From an uncultured Roseovarius sp. (GTDB lineage Bacteria; Pseudomonadota; Alphaproteobacteria; Rhodobacterales; Rhodobacteraceae): a stretch of 64,000 nucleotides of DNA. Location of the stretch: the NCBI GenBank assembly GCA_947503145.1, contig CANNCP010000004.1, positions 186,001 to 250,000 of the forward strand, read 5' to 3'. The notes beneath the pieces are model-generated. The model did no database searches and was not told the origin of the DNA. It worked only from the letters and a program-made list of their open reading frames with translations. Shown here piece by piece: positions 42,804-63,850 of the stretch; positions within the stretch are counted from its first letter, which is position 1; each line of letters begins with the position of its first letter. Position numbers and translations under genes: made by a program.

Positions 42804-42831
42804 AACCCCGGCCACTTTCGCAGCCGGGGTT
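42804..42831 (-). terminator. Rho-independent terminator of the rpsJ-rplW transcript
   Basis: On the minus strand AACCCCGGC, a 10-base loop and GCCGGGGTT are followed by TTTTTG. It lies about 100 bp after rplW and separates it from rsgA and rplB. Confidence 0.88.
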
Positions 42832-42844
42832 TCCCGAAATTCCC

Positions 42845-42920
42845 GCCCCGGACCTGATCCGGGGCCTCGAAACTTAACCGTTCCGCCAGGAACAGCGAGG
42901 TCCCGGGTCAGGCCCGGGAC
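42845..42920. repeat. Two CCCCGG-type hairpins downstream of rplW
   Basis: GCCCCGGA-CCTGA-TCCGGGGC (42845-42865) and GTCCCGGG-TCAGG-CCCGGGAC (42900-42920) are perfect 8-bp stems. Their loops are CCTGA and its complement TCAGG, the same loop as the hairpin at 1641-1667, which points to a dispersed repeat family. Confidence 0.65.
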
Positions 42921-42929
42921 GGGGCTGCT

Positions 42930-43226
42930 TTACAGCCCGGTGCTCACGTCGATCGTGTTGCCCTCTTCGAGCGTCACATAGGCCTTCTTGACGTTCGCCC
43001 GCTTGCCGGGGCGACCGCGGAACCGCTTGACCTTGCCTTTGGTGATCGTCGTGTTCACGGCCTTCACCTTGACACCAAAGAGTGACTCTACGGCCTCCTT
43101 GATCTGCGGTTTGTTGGAGGCCATCGCCACTTCAAAGACGACCCCGCCGTGCTCGGACGACATGGTGGCTTTCTCGGTGATGACCGGCTTGCGGATCACG
43201 TCGTAATGTTCTGCTTTCGCGCTCAT
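42930..43226 (-). CDS. rplW: 50S ribosomal protein L23
   Basis: Exit-site protein of 98 residues that docks trigger factor and [62 protein letters not shown]. Its start overlaps the end of rplD (ATGA). Confidence 0.97.
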   Translation of the reverse strand: MSAKAEHYDVIRKPVITEKATMSSEHGGVVFEVAMASNKPQIKEAVESLFGVKVKAVNTTITKGKVKRFRGRPGKRANVKKAYVTLEEGNTIDVSTGL

Positions 43227-43855
43227 TTCACGTCACCTTTCCCCAAACGGGCTTCCAGTGCCTCGACACCCGCCTTGGTCAGCACGAGCGTGTCGCGCTT
43301 GAGGATGTCATAGACGTTTGCGCCCATCGTCGGCAGAATATCCAGCCCATCGATGTTGCGGGCGGCCTTGGCGAAATTTTCGTTCACCTCGGTGCCGTCG
43401 ATGATCAGCGCGCGCTTCCAGCCCAGTTCCTTGACCTGCTTGGCCAGGGCACCGGTTTTGCCGTCGGACGCGGCGCTGTCGATCACGATCAGCTCGCCGG
43501 CCTTTGCCTTGGCGCTCAGCGCCATCTTCAGACCCAGCATGCGCACCTTCTTGGGCAGATCATGCGCGTGGCTGCGCACGACCGGACCCTTGTAGATGCC
43601 ACCACCGCGAAAGATCGGAGCCGACCGCGCGCCGTGGCGTGCGCCGCCGGTGCCCTTCTGCCGATAGATCTTCTTGGTCGAATAGCTGACCTCGGACCGG
43701 GTCTTGACCTTGTGCGTGCCGGCCTGCGCCTTGTTGCGCTGCCAGCGGACGACGCGGTGCAGGATGTCTGCGCGCGGCTCCAGGTCGAAGATGTCTTCGC
43801 CCAGATCGACCGAGCCGGCCTTGCTGCCGTCCAGTTTGATCACGTCGAGTTTCAT
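43223..43855 (-). CDS. rplD: 50S ribosomal protein L4
   Basis: Large-subunit protein of 210 residues, [86 protein letters not shown], including the complete tunnel loop. In gammaproteobacteria L4 is the autogenous repressor of the S10 operon. ATG overlaps with both neighbours. Confidence 0.97.
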   Translation of the reverse strand: MKLDVIKLDGSKAGSVDLGEDIFDLEPRADILHRVVRWQRNKAQAGTHKVKTRSEVSYSTKKIYRQKGTGGARHGARSAPIFRGGGIYKGPVVRSHAHDLPKKVRMLGLKMALSAKAKAGELIVIDSAASDGKTGALAKQVKELGWKRALIIDGTEVNENFAKAARNIDGLDILPTMGANVYDILKRDTLVLTKAGVEALEARLGKGDVK

Positions 43856-44712
43856 TCCTCGCCTTCCTTCTTCTCGGCAGCTTGGGCTTCGGCGACCGCA
43901 TCGGTCCCGGCCTCTTCTGCGGCTTGTGCGTCGAGCGCGGCCTGTTCGGCTTCGGCTGCTGCTGCGGCGGTGGCTTCGGCCTCTGCTGCTGCGGCGGCGG
44001 CAGCTTCTTCAGCGGCCTTGGCTGCGGCTTCGGCTGCGGACTTCAGCGCGGCGGGCAGAATCGCGTTCTCGGGGAACGGCTTCTTGACCGCATCCTTGAC
44101 CGTGACCCAGCCACCCTTGGAGCCGGGGACCGCGCCCTTGACCATGATCAGGCCACGATCGGCGTCGGTTCTGACCACTTGCAGGTTCTGCGTGGTGATC
44201 CGGGCCGCGCCCATGTGACCGGCCATCTTCTTGCCTTTGAAGACCTTGCCGGGGTCCTGACACTGGCCGGTGGAGCCGTGCGAACGGTGCGAGATCGAAA
44301 CGCCGTGGGTCATTTCCAGACCCTTGAAGTTGTGACGCTTCATCGCACCGGCAAAACCCTTACCGATCGAAGTGCCGCAGACATCGACATACTGACCTTC
44401 AAAGTAATGGTTCGCGGTGATTTCTTCACCGACCGCGATCATTGCTTCGGGTGCCACGCGGAATTCAGCGATCTTGCGCTTGGGTTCCACCTTGGCGGCG
44501 GCAAAGTGGCCGCGCATTGCCTTTGAGGTCCGCTTGGCCTTGGCCGTGCCGGCGCCCAGCTGAATCGCGGTATAGCCGTGGGTCTCAGGGGTGCGTGTCG
44601 CCACGACCTGAAGTTTGTCCAATTGAAGAACGGTCACAGGAATCTGCTTGCCGTCTTCCATGAAAAGCCGGGTCATGCCGACTTTCTTTGCGATAATACC
44701 AGAGCGCAACAT
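43852..44712 (-). CDS. rplC: 50S ribosomal protein L3 with alanine/glutamate-rich C-terminal tail
   Basis: Assembly-initiator protein. Residues 1 to about 225 are a full L3 ([93 protein letters not shown]). About 60 further residues, [34 protein letters not shown] and onward, form a low-complexity Ala/Glu tail, giving 286 residues against about 210 in Escherichia coli. The tail is likely helical and surface-exposed; its role is unknown. Confidence 0.96.
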   Translation of the reverse strand: MLRSGIIAKKVGMTRLFMEDGKQIPVTVLQLDKLQVVATRTPETHGYTAIQLGAGTAKAKRTSKAMRGHFAAAKVEPKRKIAEFRVAPEAMIAVGEEITANHYFEGQYVDVCGTSIGKGFAGAMKRHNFKGLEMTHGVSISHRSHGSTGQCQDPGKVFKGKKMAGHMGAARITTQNLQVVRTDADRGLIMVKGAVPGSKGGWVTVKDAVKKPFPENAILPAALKSAAEAAAKAAEEAAAAAAAEAEATAAAAAEAEQAALDAQAAEEAGTDAVAEAQAAEKKEGEE

Positions 44713-44726
44713 GTCTACTGCCCTCC

Positions 44727-45035
44727 TTAAACCGAAATCTGCACATCCACACCAGCAGCCAGGTCGAGCTTCATCAGCGCGTCCACGGTCTGTGGTGTGG
44801 GATCAACGATATCCAGCAGGCGTTTGTGCGTGCGGATTTCCCATTGATCGCGGGATTTCTTGTTCACGTGGGGGCCACGCAGAACGGTAAATTTTTCGAT
44901 CTTGTTCGGCAGCGGGATCGGGCCTCGCACCTCGGCGCCGGTGCGCTTCGCGGTGTTGACGATTTCCTGCGTGCTGGCATCCAGTACGCGGTAATCAAAG
45001 GCCTTCAGCCGGATGCGAATGTTCTGACTTTGCAT
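44727..45035 (-). CDS. rpsJ: 30S ribosomal protein S10
   Basis: Small-subunit protein (also NusE in antitermination) of 102 residues, [76 protein letters not shown]. The track ORF begins 17 codons too early. It follows tuf by about 180 bp. Confidence 0.97.
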   Translation of the reverse strand: MQSQNIRIRLKAFDYRVLDASTQEIVNTAKRTGAEVRGPIPLPNKIEKFTVLRGPHVNKKSRDQWEIRTHKRLLDIVDPTPQTVDALMKLDLAAGVDVQISV

Positions 45036-45216
45036 TGTCGTAGCCTTTCGCGGCTTTTGGTGTTGATAGGAGGAGTGCCGGACCACCCGGCCCCCTCGTC
45101 GAACTTCCCCCGGCTTTAACGGAGGGAGGTCCCGGGCATGACCCGGAACCCCGCTTGTATGGTTCGCCTATGCGGTCTCGGTGAAAGTTGCAATCACCTG
45201 CCGCACAGATAATCCC

Positions 45217-46392
<1,176 letters not shown>

Positions 46393-46423
46393 GTTGGTGG
46401 CTCCTCTTCTTGTCTGTCAGGTG

Positions 46424-46475
46424 GTGGGTCAAAAACCCACCCTACGGTGTGGGTAGGGCGGGACAAAGACCCGCC
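46424..46475. repeat. Two hairpins between fusA and tuf
   Basis: GTGGGT-CAAAA-ACCCAC (46424-46440) and GGCGGG-ACAAAGA-CCCGCC (46457-46475) lie in the 90-bp fusA-tuf gap. Neither has a strong U-run in the transcript direction, so partial attenuation or mRNA processing is more likely than termination. Confidence 0.5.
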
Positions 46476-46482
46476 ACCCGGG

Positions 46483-48606
<2,124 letters not shown>

Positions 48607-48632
48607 GGGGCTGCTTCCTCAGAGTATCTGTT

Positions 48633-49124
<492 letters not shown>

Positions 49125-49207
49125 CTATCGGTCGCGCCCCGATGTTGAAACCGGGGCCTCTTGGCGGCGCGAAATCCCGAAGTAGCTCCGGGATGACGCC
49201 AAAGGGG

Positions 49208-49579
49208 TCACTTGGGACGCTTGGCACCGTACTTCGAACGGCGCTGCTTGCGGTCCTTGACACCCTGGGTATCCAGAACACCGCGCAGGATGTGGTAACG
49301 CACACCCGGAAGGTCCTTGACACGGCCGCCGCGGATCAGCACGACGCTGTGCTCTTGCAGGTTGTGGCTCTCGCCGGGGATATAGCTGATCACCTCAAAA
49401 CCATTGGTCAGGCGCACTTTGGCAACCTTCCGCATGGCCGAGTTCGGCTTCTTCGGTGTCGTTGTGTAGACGCGCGTGCATACGCCGCGCTTCTGCGGGC
49501 AGCCCTGAAGGTGCTGCGACTTCTGCGTTCTTGCTTTCGGCTGCCGCGGCTTGCGGATCAGCTGTTGGATCGTTGGCAT
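49208..49579 (-). CDS. rpsL: 30S ribosomal protein S12
   Basis: Decoding-centre protein of 123 residues, [96 protein letters not shown]. The lysines in TPKKPNS and GGRVKDLPG that are altered in classical streptomycin-resistant mutants are wild type. It is the first gene of the str transcript. Confidence 0.97.
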   Translation of the reverse strand: MPTIQQLIRKPRQPKARTQKSQHLQGCPQKRGVCTRVYTTTPKKPNSAMRKVAKVRLTNGFEVISYIPGESHNLQEHSVVLIRGGRVKDLPGVRYHILRGVLDTQGVKDRKQRRSKYGAKRPK

Positions 49580-49812
49580 TCCGGTCTATCCCCGTCTCTC
49601 AACACATGTCTGCATGGGGCGTCCCATGCGGGTTAATCTCGTCTCAAACACGTCACGCATCCGCAAAAGCGCAATGACCGCAATCGTTCCCATTCCGAGG
49701 TGAACGACGCGGCTGGTTCCCAGAGGATCGAGGCGTAACAAGGTGCCTGGATCTTGACCACTTCAGTTTTGATATCGGCGTTCGGGGCAGAACCCTGAGG
49801 CCGGATGGGGGG
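49580..49812. other. Leader region of the str operon
   Basis: About 230 bp between the strong promoter and rpsL; no gene seen. On the minus strand it would be a long 5' leader, consistent with a regulated ribosomal transcript, but no known leader structure was recognised. Confidence 0.45.
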
Positions 49813-49841
49813 CGTATAGGCGCTTGCTTAGGCGTTGTCAA
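49813..49841 (-). promoter_or_regulatory. Strong promoter of the str operon (rpsL-rpsG-fusA-tuf)
   Basis: On the minus strand a perfect -35 TTGACA, a 17-bp spacer and TATACG (4/6 to -10) lie about 235 bp upstream of rpsL. It separates the str operon from the divergent glycosyltransferase pair, showing that str has its own promoter rather than depending on read-through from rpoC. Confidence 0.7.
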
Positions 49842-49928
49842 CAGCCCCGCCAGCCTCACTGCACCTTGTCTCGACACCAGGCGGCTGGCATGGTGAAGAC
49901 GGGCAAGGCATACGGGAAATCGAGTGAA

Positions 49929-50765
49929 ATGGACAGCCGCAAGATGCAGGTGATCGGGCTTTGCCGGTTCTCCTATCCCGCGCTTGGCGGCTTCCAGGTC
50001 GAGCATGAATCACCTGCGGCGCGCGCGGCCTTTCTTTATGATCCGGTACGGATGGAAGAGCGCTTTGCTACCTTCGAGACACTTACCCTGCCGCCCCTGC
50101 GCGCCCAGACCGATTCTGATTTCACCCTGCTCATCGTCGTGGGCACCGCCATGCCCGAGGCATTGCTGGCCCGTCTGCTTGATCTGGTAGAGGACATGCC
50201 GCAGGCGGTGGTCGTTGCGCGCACGCCGGGCCGTCACCGGCAGGTCATGCGCGAGGTGATCAACGCCGCGCGCACCGAGACCGGGTTGCCCAGCCTGCAA
50301 TTCCGCATGGACGACGATGACGCAGTTGCCTGCAACTTTGTCGAGCGGCTCCGCGAGGCGGCGGCGGACCTCGCGCCGCTGATCACGAAACATCGCTATG
50401 TGGGCATCGACTTTAACCAAGGGTTCATTGCACGCATCACCCCCGAAGGGATTCGCGCCAAACCCACGACCGAGACGCTCTGGACCTCCGCGCTCGGGAT
50501 GGCAGTGGCGCCGGGTGCTTCGCGCGGGATCATGAATTTCAGCCACGCCAAGCTGAGCCGCGTCATGCCCGTCGTCGCCCTGCCCGGCGAGGACATGTTC
50601 ATCCGCGGTCATAACGAGTTCAACGATTCACGCCAGAAGGACGGGATCAGGCCGGTAGGCCTGCCGCCTCTGGACGCGGCAGGCGAGGCGCAGTTTCGCG
50701 ATCTGTTCAACATCGACGCGGACCATGTGCGCCGCGTCATGGCCCCCGGAACAAGGAACACCTGA
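49929..50765 (+). CDS. Putative rhamnosyltransferase-type glycosyltransferase (copy 1)
   Basis: Predicted cytoplasmic sugar transferase of about 278 residues. MDSRKMQVIGLCRFSYPALGGFQVEHESPAARAAFLYDPVRMEERFATFETLTLPPLRAQTDSDFTLLIVVG is followed by FRMDDDDAVACNFVERL, an acidic DxD-like metal/nucleotide-sugar site. The pattern matches the putative rhamnosyl transferase family (Rhamno_transf). ATGs at 49929 and 49944 are both possible; the first has GAGTGAA upstream. It is adjacent to a closely related gene, implying tandem duplication. The acceptor is unknown; surface polysaccharide is a guess. Confidence 0.8.
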   Translation: MDSRKMQVIGLCRFSYPALGGFQVEHESPAARAAFLYDPVRMEERFATFETLTLPPLRAQTDSDFTLLIVVGTAMPEALLARLLDLVEDMPQAVVVARTPGRHRQVMREVINAARTETGLPSLQFRMDDDDAVACNFVERLREAAADLAPLITKHRYVGIDFNQGFIARITPEGIRAKPTTETLWTSALGMAVAPGASRGIMNFSHAKLSRVMPVVALPGEDMFIRGHNEFNDSRQKDGIRPVGLPPLDAAGEAQFRDLFNIDADHVRRVMAPGTRNT

Positions 50766-50766
50766 A

Positions 50767-51591
50767 ATGCGAGTCATCGGCATCTGCCGCTTTTCCTACC
50801 CCGCGCTTGGCGGGTTCAAGCGGATGCACGATACCGTCGAGGCCCGCGAGGCCTATCTCTATGCAGCTGAGCGGATGGAACTGCGCTTTGCGCATTTCGA
50901 AGCGCTCGCCCTGCCATCGATTCGCGCCCAGACCGATCCCGATTTCACCTTTCTCATCGTGATCGGCGAACGCATGCCGGAGCCGTACCTGTCGCGCCTG
51001 CACGATCTGTGTGCATCTGTCCCGCAGATCCGGATCGTGCCGCGCCCACCGCAGAAACACCGGCTGGCGCTGCAACTGGCCATCCAGGAAGAACTGGGCG
51101 CCAATGACGAGGACACGCTCCAGTTCCGGCTCGATGACGACGATGCGATGGGCGTCGATTTCGTCGCCCAGTGCCGCAGCGTCGCCCGGCGCAGCGGTCG
51201 CTTGCGCCGCCGCGAGCCGCGAATGGTGATCGAGTTCAACAGCGGCTATTCGGCACGGCTGTCAGCGAACGGGATCAGCGCCGAGCCGGTCATCACATCT
51301 TTCTGGGCCTGCGGCCTCGGCGTGACCTTTCCGGCGGGCGATACACGCACCGTGATGAATTATGGCCACCACAAGCTGCACCATGCCATGCCTGCGGTGA
51401 TCCACCCGCGCCCCCCGATGTATATCCGCGCCAAGCATGAAGACAACGACAGCGCTGCGAAATTCAGGACCGGTCCGCTAAAGCCGCTCGACGACGCCAT
51501 GCGTCAGCTCTTTCGCGACCGCTTCAACGTCGATGAAGCAGAGATCTGCCGGATTTTCGCAGACCAAGCCGCGCTTCGCGGTAAAGGGTGA
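50767..51591 (+). CDS. Putative rhamnosyltransferase-type glycosyltransferase (copy 2)
   Basis: A 274-residue paralogue of the preceding gene starting one base after its stop. MRVIGICRFSYPALGGFKRMHDTVEAREAYLYAAERMELRFAHFEALALPSIRAQTDPDFTFLIVIG and FRLDDDDAMGVDFVAQC align with copy 1. AAGGAACACC provides the ribosome-binding site. Its last 68 bp overlap the end of the convergent EamA gene. The pair probably adds successive or alternative sugars in one pathway. Confidence 0.82.
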   Translation: MRVIGICRFSYPALGGFKRMHDTVEAREAYLYAAERMELRFAHFEALALPSIRAQTDPDFTFLIVIGERMPEPYLSRLHDLCASVPQIRIVPRPPQKHRLALQLAIQEELGANDEDTLQFRLDDDDAMGVDFVAQCRSVARRSGRLRRREPRMVIEFNSGYSARLSANGISAEPVITSFWACGLGVTFPAGDTRTVMNYGHHKLHHAMPAVIHPRPPMYIRAKHEDNDSAAKFRTGPLKPLDDAMRQLFRDRFNVDEAEICRIFADQAALRGKG

Positions 51592-52426
51592 ATATCCCGC
51601 TCGCCACCACGATCCCTGCCCCGAGCAGGGTCAATGGCACCGGCCATTCACCAAAGACGAACCAGCCCAGCACCAGCGCCCAGAGCAACGAGGTGTAGCG
51701 GAACGGTGCGATAAAGCTGATCTCGCCCACCCGCATCGTCATGATGGAAAAGATGTAGCCAGCGATCACGAACACCCCCGCCGCCACGATCAGCCCGCCC
51801 TCGCGCCCGGTCATCGGCACCCATTCCTGTCCCAGGCTCGCCAACCCAAAGACAGACATTACCGTCACCGACGTCACCACCGTGACCAGCATCGAAGGCA
51901 CCTCGCGGCTCAGCCGCCGGGTGCTCAGGTCGCGTACCGTCACACAGGCCACCGCAGCCAGCCCATAAAGGGCATAGACGTTGAATCCCTCTGGTCCGGG
52001 CCGCACGATCAGCATCACGCCGAAGAACCCTACCGAAATCGCCGTCAGCCGCCGCCAGCCCAGCGGTTCCCTGAACACCAGCGCCGCCACCAGAGCCAGG
52101 CTGAGCGGCAGCGCCTGCAAAATCGCGGTCACGTTAGCCAATGGCATGTGAAACAGCGCGGTGAGAAAGCAATAAGTCGCCATCACCTCGGCGGTGGTCC
52201 GGATCGCCATCACCCCCCAGTCACGCCGTGGCACCTTGCGACCAAAGGCCCCCATCCGCCAGGCGATCATCACCACCGCTACCGTCGTCAGGACGCCGCG
52301 CAGAAACAACAGCTGAAAAAGCGGTACATCGCCCGCCAGAACCTTCATCAATGCATCGTTGATCGTGAACCCCGCCATGGAGCCCACCATCAGCAATGCG
52401 CCGGTCATGTTGTCAGAGCGTTTCAT
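51524..52426 (-). CDS. EamA/DMT-superfamily transporter
   Basis: Inner-membrane permease of 300 residues with about ten hydrophobic segments in two homologous EamA repeats (NMTGALLMVGSMAGFTINDALMKVLAGDVPLFQLLFLRGVL; GFNVYALYGLAAVACVTVRDLSTR and IAPFRYTSLLWALVLGWFVFGEWPVPLTLLGAGIVVASG). Such proteins export amino acids, metabolites or drugs; the substrate is unknown. The track start is 62 codons longer and lacks support. The 3' end overlaps the glycosyltransferase gene convergently. It lies between rpoC and the str operon. Confidence 0.88.
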   Translation of the reverse strand: MKRSDNMTGALLMVGSMAGFTINDALMKVLAGDVPLFQLLFLRGVLTTVAVVMIAWRMGAFGRKVPRRDWGVMAIRTTAEVMATYCFLTALFHMPLANVTAILQALPLSLALVAALVFREPLGWRRLTAISVGFFGVMLIVRPGPEGFNVYALYGLAAVACVTVRDLSTRRLSREVPSMLVTVVTSVTVMSVFGLASLGQEWVPMTGREGGLIVAAGVFVIAGYIFSIMTMRVGEISFIAPFRYTSLLWALVLGWFVFGEWPVPLTLLGAGIVVASGIFTLYREARLGLRKSGRSLLHRR

Positions 52427-52666
52427 GCGGAGCATTAGACATGGAGGTAACGAGGGAGCAAGGTGAAAGAGATGCAGACAGGGTAGTGTCCAGAGTCTTT
52501 CGCACTTTCGATCATGCGACGACGGCCTCTCGTCCGAAGACAGGTGTGAAAAGAACGCCGGGGCATCCGCGAACCCCTGAATTCGCTCCGACATCCCCAG
52601 ATGTGGAAACACACCCGGTCACACGCACGGGCCAGAAAACGCTCATCTGGCCGGCCGGATGCCAAT
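52427..52666. other. Region between the EamA gene and the rpoC terminator
   Basis: About 240 bp without a recognisable gene. The minus-strand ORFs here are extensions of the EamA frame without family resemblance. It should contain the EamA promoter; none was clear. Confidence 0.35.
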
Positions 52667-52674
52667 AGCAGAAA

Positions 52675-52694
52675 GGCCCCGCCAAAGCGGGGCC
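52675..52694 (-). terminator. Terminator downstream of rpoC
   Basis: GGCCCCGC-CAAA-GCGGGGCC is a perfect 8-bp stem 28 bp past the rpoC stop codon. On the minus strand it is followed by TTTCTG, a short U-rich tract. Confidence 0.75.
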
Positions 52695-52721
52695 ATTCAA
52701 AGTCTCGTTATACGTCGTTGC

Positions 52722-56957
<4,236 letters not shown>

Positions 56958-57046
56958 CTTGTGACCTTTCAGTTAAGGCAATGCGTTGGGGGCGGACCCA
57001 GATTTTTCGCGAAAAACCTGGGTCCTAGAAAATTCGTAGAATTTTC

Positions 57047-61183
<4,137 letters not shown>

Positions 61184-61432
61184 GTGTCTGGTCACCTTTC
61201 ATTTCTCACCGGTCATGCGGGCTGTCGGGCTCCAGCTGCGTGACCATTTGAGACGGCGCGTAAGGGTCCATTCATGGCTGTCGTCCCAATGACAGCCTCC
61301 CGACCCAAAACCTCGCCTGAGAAAAACCCCGCATCGCACAGGGCCTCTCTGAGACAGGTTTGGCTGGAGACGGGGTAACCCGCCTCCAGCCTCGCTTTCG
61401 TTCGCGCGCCCGGAATTCATGCAAATTCCGGT

Positions 61433-61456
61433 CTGTTTCCTGCAAGCAGGAAACAG
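61433..61456. promoter_or_regulatory. Perfect hairpin between rplL and rpoB (processing/attenuation candidate)
   Basis: CTGTTTCCTGC-AA-GCAGGAAACAG is a perfect 11-bp stem beginning 16 bp after the rplL stop codon. In Escherichia coli the rplL-rpoB gap holds an attenuator and an RNase III site; this stem occupies the same position. A weaker CCCTG..CGGGG stem followed by TTTTT on the minus strand (61322-61343) could be a partial terminator in the same gap. Confidence 0.55.
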
Positions 61457-61472
61457 CAGCGGCGCGCTCCGA

Positions 61473-61850
61473 TTACTTGAGCTCGACTTCGGCGCCAACT
61501 GCTTCCAGCTTGCCTTTCAGCTCGTCGGCTTCTTCCTTCGAGACTTGCTCCTTGACGGCTTTGCCGCCGGCCTCGACCAGGTCCTTGGCTTCTTTCAGGC
61601 CCAGACCGGTGATTGCACGAACCTCTTTGATGACGTTGATCTTCGACGCGCCGGCCGATTTCAGGATAACGTCAAATTCGGTTTGCTCTTCAGCCGCGTC
61701 CGCGCCTGCGTCAGCAGGGCCGGCCATCATCACAGCGCCGCCAGCGGCGGGCTCGATGTCGTACTCATCTTTCAGGATGGTTTTCAGTTCTTGTGCTTCG
61801 AGAAGCGTCAGACCAACGATCTCTTCTGCCAGTTTTTTCAGATCAGCCAT
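61473..61850 (-). CDS. rplL: 50S ribosomal protein L7/L12
   Basis: Stalk protein that recruits translation factors, 125 residues, [97 protein letters not shown]. It has an N-terminal dimerisation domain, an Ala/Gly hinge and a C-terminal factor-binding domain. Confidence 0.97.
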   Translation of the reverse strand: MADLKKLAEEIVGLTLLEAQELKTILKDEYDIEPAAGGAVMMAGPADAGADAAEEQTEFDVILKSAGASKINVIKEVRAITGLGLKEAKDLVEAGGKAVKEQVSKEEADELKGKLEAVGAEVELK

Positions 61851-61923
61851 TTTCTCATGCTTTCCGTATTAGATGTGTTCCAACGCCCGGGTTTCAATGC
61901 CGGTACGGGTACGTTCCAGTTGC

Positions 61924-62442
61924 TTATGCCGCTTCGGCCTTCTCTTCGATGGTCGAAAGGATGCTCGCGATATTAGAAGCAGGTGCGCCAATGGCCCCGG
62001 CAATGTTCGAAGCAGGTGCGCCAATGCAGCTAACGATCTGAGCGATAAGCTCGTCACGCGAAGGCATTTTCGACACAACTTCGACACCGGCCCGGTCCAG
62101 AGCGTTCTCACCCATCGCCCCGCCAAGGATCTCGTATTTCTTGTTATCCTTGGCGAAACCCTCGGACACCTTGGCAGCTGCCACGGGGTCTTCGGAATAG
62201 GTCAGAACGGTCATACCCGTGAGGTAGTCAGCAATGCTTGCGCATGGCTTGCCCTCAAGGGCGATCTTGGCGAGCTTGTTCTTGGCGACGCGAACAGATG
62301 CATCGGCATCGCGCGCACGCGCACGAAGATCCTGCATCTCTGCAACTGTCAGTCCCGCGTAGTGGGCGACCACTACAACGCCAGAGCTTTCGAAGATCTG
62401 GCCGAGTTCCTCGACCACTTTCTCTTTCTGGGCTCTATCCAC
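61924..62442 (-). CDS. rplJ: 50S ribosomal protein L10 (GTG start)
   Basis: Stalk-base protein of 172 residues. The track ORF begins 31 codons upstream, but the conserved start [40 protein letters not shown] is a GTG at 62442 with GGAGTGAAACT upstream. The upstream extension shows no L10 similarity and lies in the leader. L10 (with L7/L12) represses its own leader in several bacteria. Confidence 0.95.
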   Translation of the reverse strand: MDRAQKEKVVEELGQIFESSGVVVVAHYAGLTVAEMQDLRARARDADASVRVAKNKLAKIALEGKPCASIADYLTGMTVLTYSEDPVAAAKVSEGFAKDNKKYEILGGAMGENALDRAGVEVVSKMPSRDELIAQIVSCIGAPASNIAGAIGAPASNIASILSTIEEKAEAA

Positions 62443-62727
62443 AGTTTCACTCCAATTCTGGGGGTCTCCCCCCGGCTCAGTTAAGGGTGCGGCTTGCCGC
62501 GCCCAATCGGGTCCAATTTCAGGGTCCCGAGCCAAGAGATCGCCCGAAGGCAGGTGCCTTCACATGGAAATCTTATCTCGTTCCCCATCTCGGGAAGGAT
62601 TTATTCAGGGTAGATACCCCGAACCCTCCGTCTCGGACAGGACAGGACCGGTCTTCTGGCCCTGCCATCGACGGGAGGACACGCCCCCCGAAGAATTCTC
62701 AGATGGCGGGGTCAGCCCACCACGCAC
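62443..62727 (-). promoter_or_regulatory. rplJ leader region (possible L10-responsive leader)
   Basis: The 285-bp gap between rplA and rplJ is long for this operon and precedes the L10 gene in the position of the L10 autoregulatory leader known from other bacteria. On the minus strand it is rich in potential stems such as GGGGGAGACCCCC next to the rplJ ribosome-binding site. No family-specific L10-binding motif was verified by eye. Confidence 0.4.
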
Positions 62728-63423
62728 TCAGCTCAGTTCGTCAGCCACGTTGATGCTGACCGACGGCCCCATTGTCGACGTGAGGCAGATACGCTTCATG
62801 TAGGAGCCTTTGGCGCCCGCAGGCTTGGCCTTGGCCACCGCGCTGATGAAGGCGCGTACGTTTTCAACCAACTGCGCTTCGCCAAACGACGCCTTGCCGA
62901 CGCCCGCATGCACCACACCGGCCTTCTCGGCCTTGAACTGCACCTGGCCGCCCTTGGCATCCTCGACAGCCTGCTTGACGTCCATGGTCACGGTGCCAAC
63001 CTTGGGGTTGGGCATCAGGTTGCGCGGGCCCAGAACCTTGCCCAGGCGTCCGACGATCGGCATCATGTCAGGCGTGGCGATGCAGCGATCAAACTCGATC
63101 TTGCCGCCCTGGACGATTTCCATCAGGTCCTCGGCACCGACGATGTCCGCACCAGCGGACTCGGCTTCTTCGGCCTTGGCGCCGCGGGCAAAAACCGCCA
63201 CGCGCACGGTCTTGCCGGTGCCGTTCGGCAGGCCGACAACGCCGCGTACCATCTGGTCCGCGTGGCGCGGGTCGACGCCGAGATTCAGCGCGATCTCGAT
63301 GGTTTCATCGAACTTGGCAGTAGCGCCGGCCTTGACCAGGGCTACGGCCTCCTCGACACTCACATCATGCTTGCCGACAAAGGCTTCGCGGGCGGCGCGG
63401 GTGCGTTTTCCGATTTTTACCAT
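62728..63423 (-). CDS. rplA: 50S ribosomal protein L1
   Basis: L1-stalk protein of 231 residues, [81 protein letters not shown], with the signature [23 protein letters not shown]. One base separates it from rplK. In Escherichia coli L1 autoregulates rplKA. Confidence 0.97.
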   Translation of the reverse strand: MVKIGKRTRAAREAFVGKHDVSVEEAVALVKAGATAKFDETIEIALNLGVDPRHADQMVRGVVGLPNGTGKTVRVAVFARGAKAEEAESAGADIVGAEDLMEIVQGGKIEFDRCIATPDMMPIVGRLGKVLGPRNLMPNPKVGTVTMDVKQAVEDAKGGQVQFKAEKAGVVHAGVGKASFGEAQLVENVRAFISAVAKAKPAGAKGSYMKRICLTSTMGPSVSINVADELS

Positions 63424-63424
63424 C

Positions 63425-63850
63425 TTACTTTACCTCGATGCCCATGGAGCGCGCGGAGCCGACGATGATCTTCATCGCGGATTCGACGTCGTTCGCGTTC
63501 AGGTCTTTCCATTTGGCTTCCGCGATCTCACGGACCTGCTTGACGGAAACGGTGCCCGCAGTGTCGCGGCCCGCTGCCTTGGAACCGGATTTCAGCTTGG
63601 CGGCTTTCAAGATGTAATAGGACGCGGGCGGCGTCTTGATTTCCATCTCGAAGGACTTGTCCTGATAATAGGTGATCACGGTCGGGCACGGGGCGCCCGG
63701 CTCCAGATCCTGCGTTTTGGCGTTGAACGCCTTGCAGAACTCCATGATGTTGATGCCGCGCTGACCCAGGGCGGGTCCGACTGGCGGGCTGGGGTTGGCT
63801 TGCCCGGCTTTCACCTGCAGCTTCATCTTGCCAGCGAGCTTCTTGGCCAT
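63425..63850 (-). CDS. rplK: 50S ribosomal protein L11
   Basis: GTPase-centre protein of 141 residues. [52 protein letters not shown] is the usual start; AGGAGAGGCCTC precedes this ATG, six codons inside the track ORF. The C-terminal [37 protein letters not shown] is complete. It is the right-most gene of the window; nusG and secE would be expected beyond the edge. Confidence 0.97.
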   Translation of the reverse strand: MAKKLAGKMKLQVKAGQANPSPPVGPALGQRGINIMEFCKAFNAKTQDLEPGAPCPTVITYYQDKSFEMEIKTPPASYYILKAAKLKSGSKAAGRDTAGTVSVKQVREIAEAKWKDLNANDVESAMKIIVGSARSMGIEVK

